Positions 63,103 through 64,000 of a stretch of 64,000 nucleotides of DNA are shown here, in pieces. Each line of letters begins with the position of its first letter. Position 1 is the first letter of the stretch. The stretch lies in NCBI GenBank assembly GCA_964411505.1, contig CAYPLH010000005.1:1-64000 (forward strand). The letters are read 5' to 3'. The position numbers and the translations under genes were made by a program. The stretch comes from CAYPLH01 sp964411505 (GTDB taxonomy: Bacteria > Bacillota > Clostridia > CAYPLH01 > DUMO01). The notes beneath the pieces were generated by a model that saw only the letters and a list, made by a program, of their open reading frames with translations, was not told the DNA's origin and searched no databases.

Positions 63103-64000
63103 CTATACACTTTGCAATGCTTTTACCGTTTCAAATTCCTCCTGTATTTCCCTGGAAGGTTCTTTAGACAGAAGTGATACTACATAAATCACAGCAGCCG
63201 ATATCACAAACGCAGGAAGTAATTCATAAATACCAAATATACCACCTAAAGGCTTTATAAGTAACTTCCAGATAAACACCATCCCGCCACCTGCTATCAT
63301 ACCAGCAATCGCACCGCTTCTAGTAGTTCTCTTCCAAAACAGGGAAAAGAGCATTATAGGTCCGAATGTAGCTCCAAAACCAGCCCACGCAAAGGAAACT
63401 ACCGTAAATATAACACTGTTCTCATCTATCGCAATAATCATAGCGATAATTGCTATAACTATCAAGGTAACTCTTGATGCAACCAAAACCTGCCTATCCG
63501 TTGCTTCTTTTTTCATGATACCTTGGTAGATGTTTTTCGAAAAAGCTGATGCAGCAATAAGAAGATATGAATCAGAAGAGCTTATAGTTGCGGCCAATAT
63601 ACCTGCCATAACAATTCCTGCAATAAACGGCAAGAAGAAGTTAGTAGACATTAGAATAAATATGCTTTCAGAATCGCTCTGTGTAAGCAATGCATTAGGA
63701 TAAAGCACTCTTCCTATCATACCTATTGCAACTGCTGCTGTAAGTGAAATAACAACCCATATTACCGCAATTCTCCTTGACAACTTAATGTTTTCTAATT
63801 TATTTATTGCCATGAATTTTAACAAAACATGAGGCATACCAAAATACCCCAGTCCCCATGATAATGTTGATATAATAGTTAAAAGCCCATATGCTCCTGC
63901 TTCACCAAATAAAGGACTACCATTTGCTCCAATTTGCTGAACTCCATCTTTAACCACTGGCTGGGCTATACCAAAGAAGTCAAAAAAGCCTGGTATTGCT
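63103..64000 (-). CDS. putP: sodium/solute symporter (PutP-like), C-terminal part, runs off the right edge
   Basis: The frame continues unbroken to base 64000 (reading AIPGFFDFFGIAQP before the first GTG at 63957), so the start lies outside the window. About 298 residues are visible with at least seven hydrophobic segments. ISSSDSYLLIAASAFSKNIYQ and FAWAGFGATFGPIMLFSLFWKR are typical of the solute:sodium symporter family, PutP branch. Proline is the likely substrate, which would fit osmoadaptation, but other solutes are possible. Confidence 0.88.
   Translation of the reverse strand, partial: AIPGFFDFFGIAQPVVKDGVQQIGANGSPLFGEAGAYGLLTIISTLSWGLGYFGMPHVLLKFMAINKLENIKLSRRIAVIWVVISLTAAVAIGMIGRVLYPNALLTQSDSESIFILMSTNFFLPFIAGIVMAGILAATISSSDSYLLIAASAFSKNIYQGIMKKEATDRQVLVASRVTLIVIAIIAMIIAIDENSVIFTVVSFAWAGFGATFGPIMLFSLFWKRTTRSGAIAGMIAGGGMVFIWKLLIKPLGGIFGIYELLPAFVISAAVIYVVSLLSKEPSREIQEEFETVKALQSV

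Noticed and set aside
1..64000. CRISPR arrays, tRNA or rRNA genes, prophage or integrase genes
   Set aside because: No regularly spaced direct repeats, no recognisable tRNA T-loop or rRNA sequence and no integrase-like frame were seen on reading; a dedicated scan would be more sensitive.

Overview
The window is low-GC DNA with Gram-positive signatures: strong AGGAGG-type ribosome binding sites, frequent TTG/GTG starts, a T-box leader, a ydaO-class riboswitch, a DivIVA-like protein, lipoprotein signals, pyrophosphate-dependent phosphofructokinase and class II aldolase. This fits an anaerobic member of the Clostridia, possibly near the cellulolytic cluster III group. The species is my inference; no rRNA or tRNA gene was seen.

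Region 1 (about 0.2-33.8 kb, nearly all minus strand) is a carbohydrate locus. It holds five Cys-type sulfatases, a beta-glucuronidase-like GH2 enzyme, a DUF4091 protein, a DUF3604 (PHP-like) protein, two uroporphyrinogen-decarboxylase-like proteins, a TIM-barrel isomerase, a split transketolase, an L-ribulose-5-phosphate 4-epimerase and a short-chain dehydrogenase. It also holds two purple-acid-phosphatase-like proteins (one with a ruined metal site), a histidine phosphatase, an oligosaccharide ABC importer without its ATPase, and a membrane AraC-type regulator. Three copies of a TAAAGGTAC/GTACCTTTA-like element sit upstream of three transcription units, suggesting one regulon for uptake and desulfation of a sulfated, probably uronic-acid-containing glycan. 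A degraded transposase (3.8-4.7 kb) interrupts the distal end.

Region 2 (33.9-42 kb) is housekeeping nucleotide synthesis: purE-purF-purM-purN-purD with no purH or purC, and a GMP synthetase lacking its glutaminase domain. A long imperfect hairpin upstream of purE resembles 6S RNA. A third UroD-like gene lies here on the plus strand.

Region 3 (42-55 kb) contains a large secreted protein of unknown function, a T-box-led operon (Lrp-type regulator, aminotransferase, then prfB with its programmed +1 frameshift), a DivIVA-like protein, a phosphodiester-glycosidase-family protein with an unknown partner, thioredoxin, a YihY-type membrane protein and a D-Ala-D-Ala carboxypeptidase. The intergenic regions carry long palindromic repeats.

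Region 4 (55-64 kb) holds the most striking arrangement: a sigma-A-type promoter, a cyclic-di-AMP (ydaO) riboswitch and a terminator in front of a gene whose substrate-binding residues mark it as glutamate 2,3-aminomutase, the source of the osmolyte beta-glutamate. Next come a small membrane protein and a NagZ-type lipoprotein. After these is a Phd-antitoxin/Uma2-nuclease fusion whose promoter is covered by four CGTACG operators. Fructose-bisphosphate aldolase, PPi-phosphofructokinase and the C-terminal part of a PutP-type symporter close the window.
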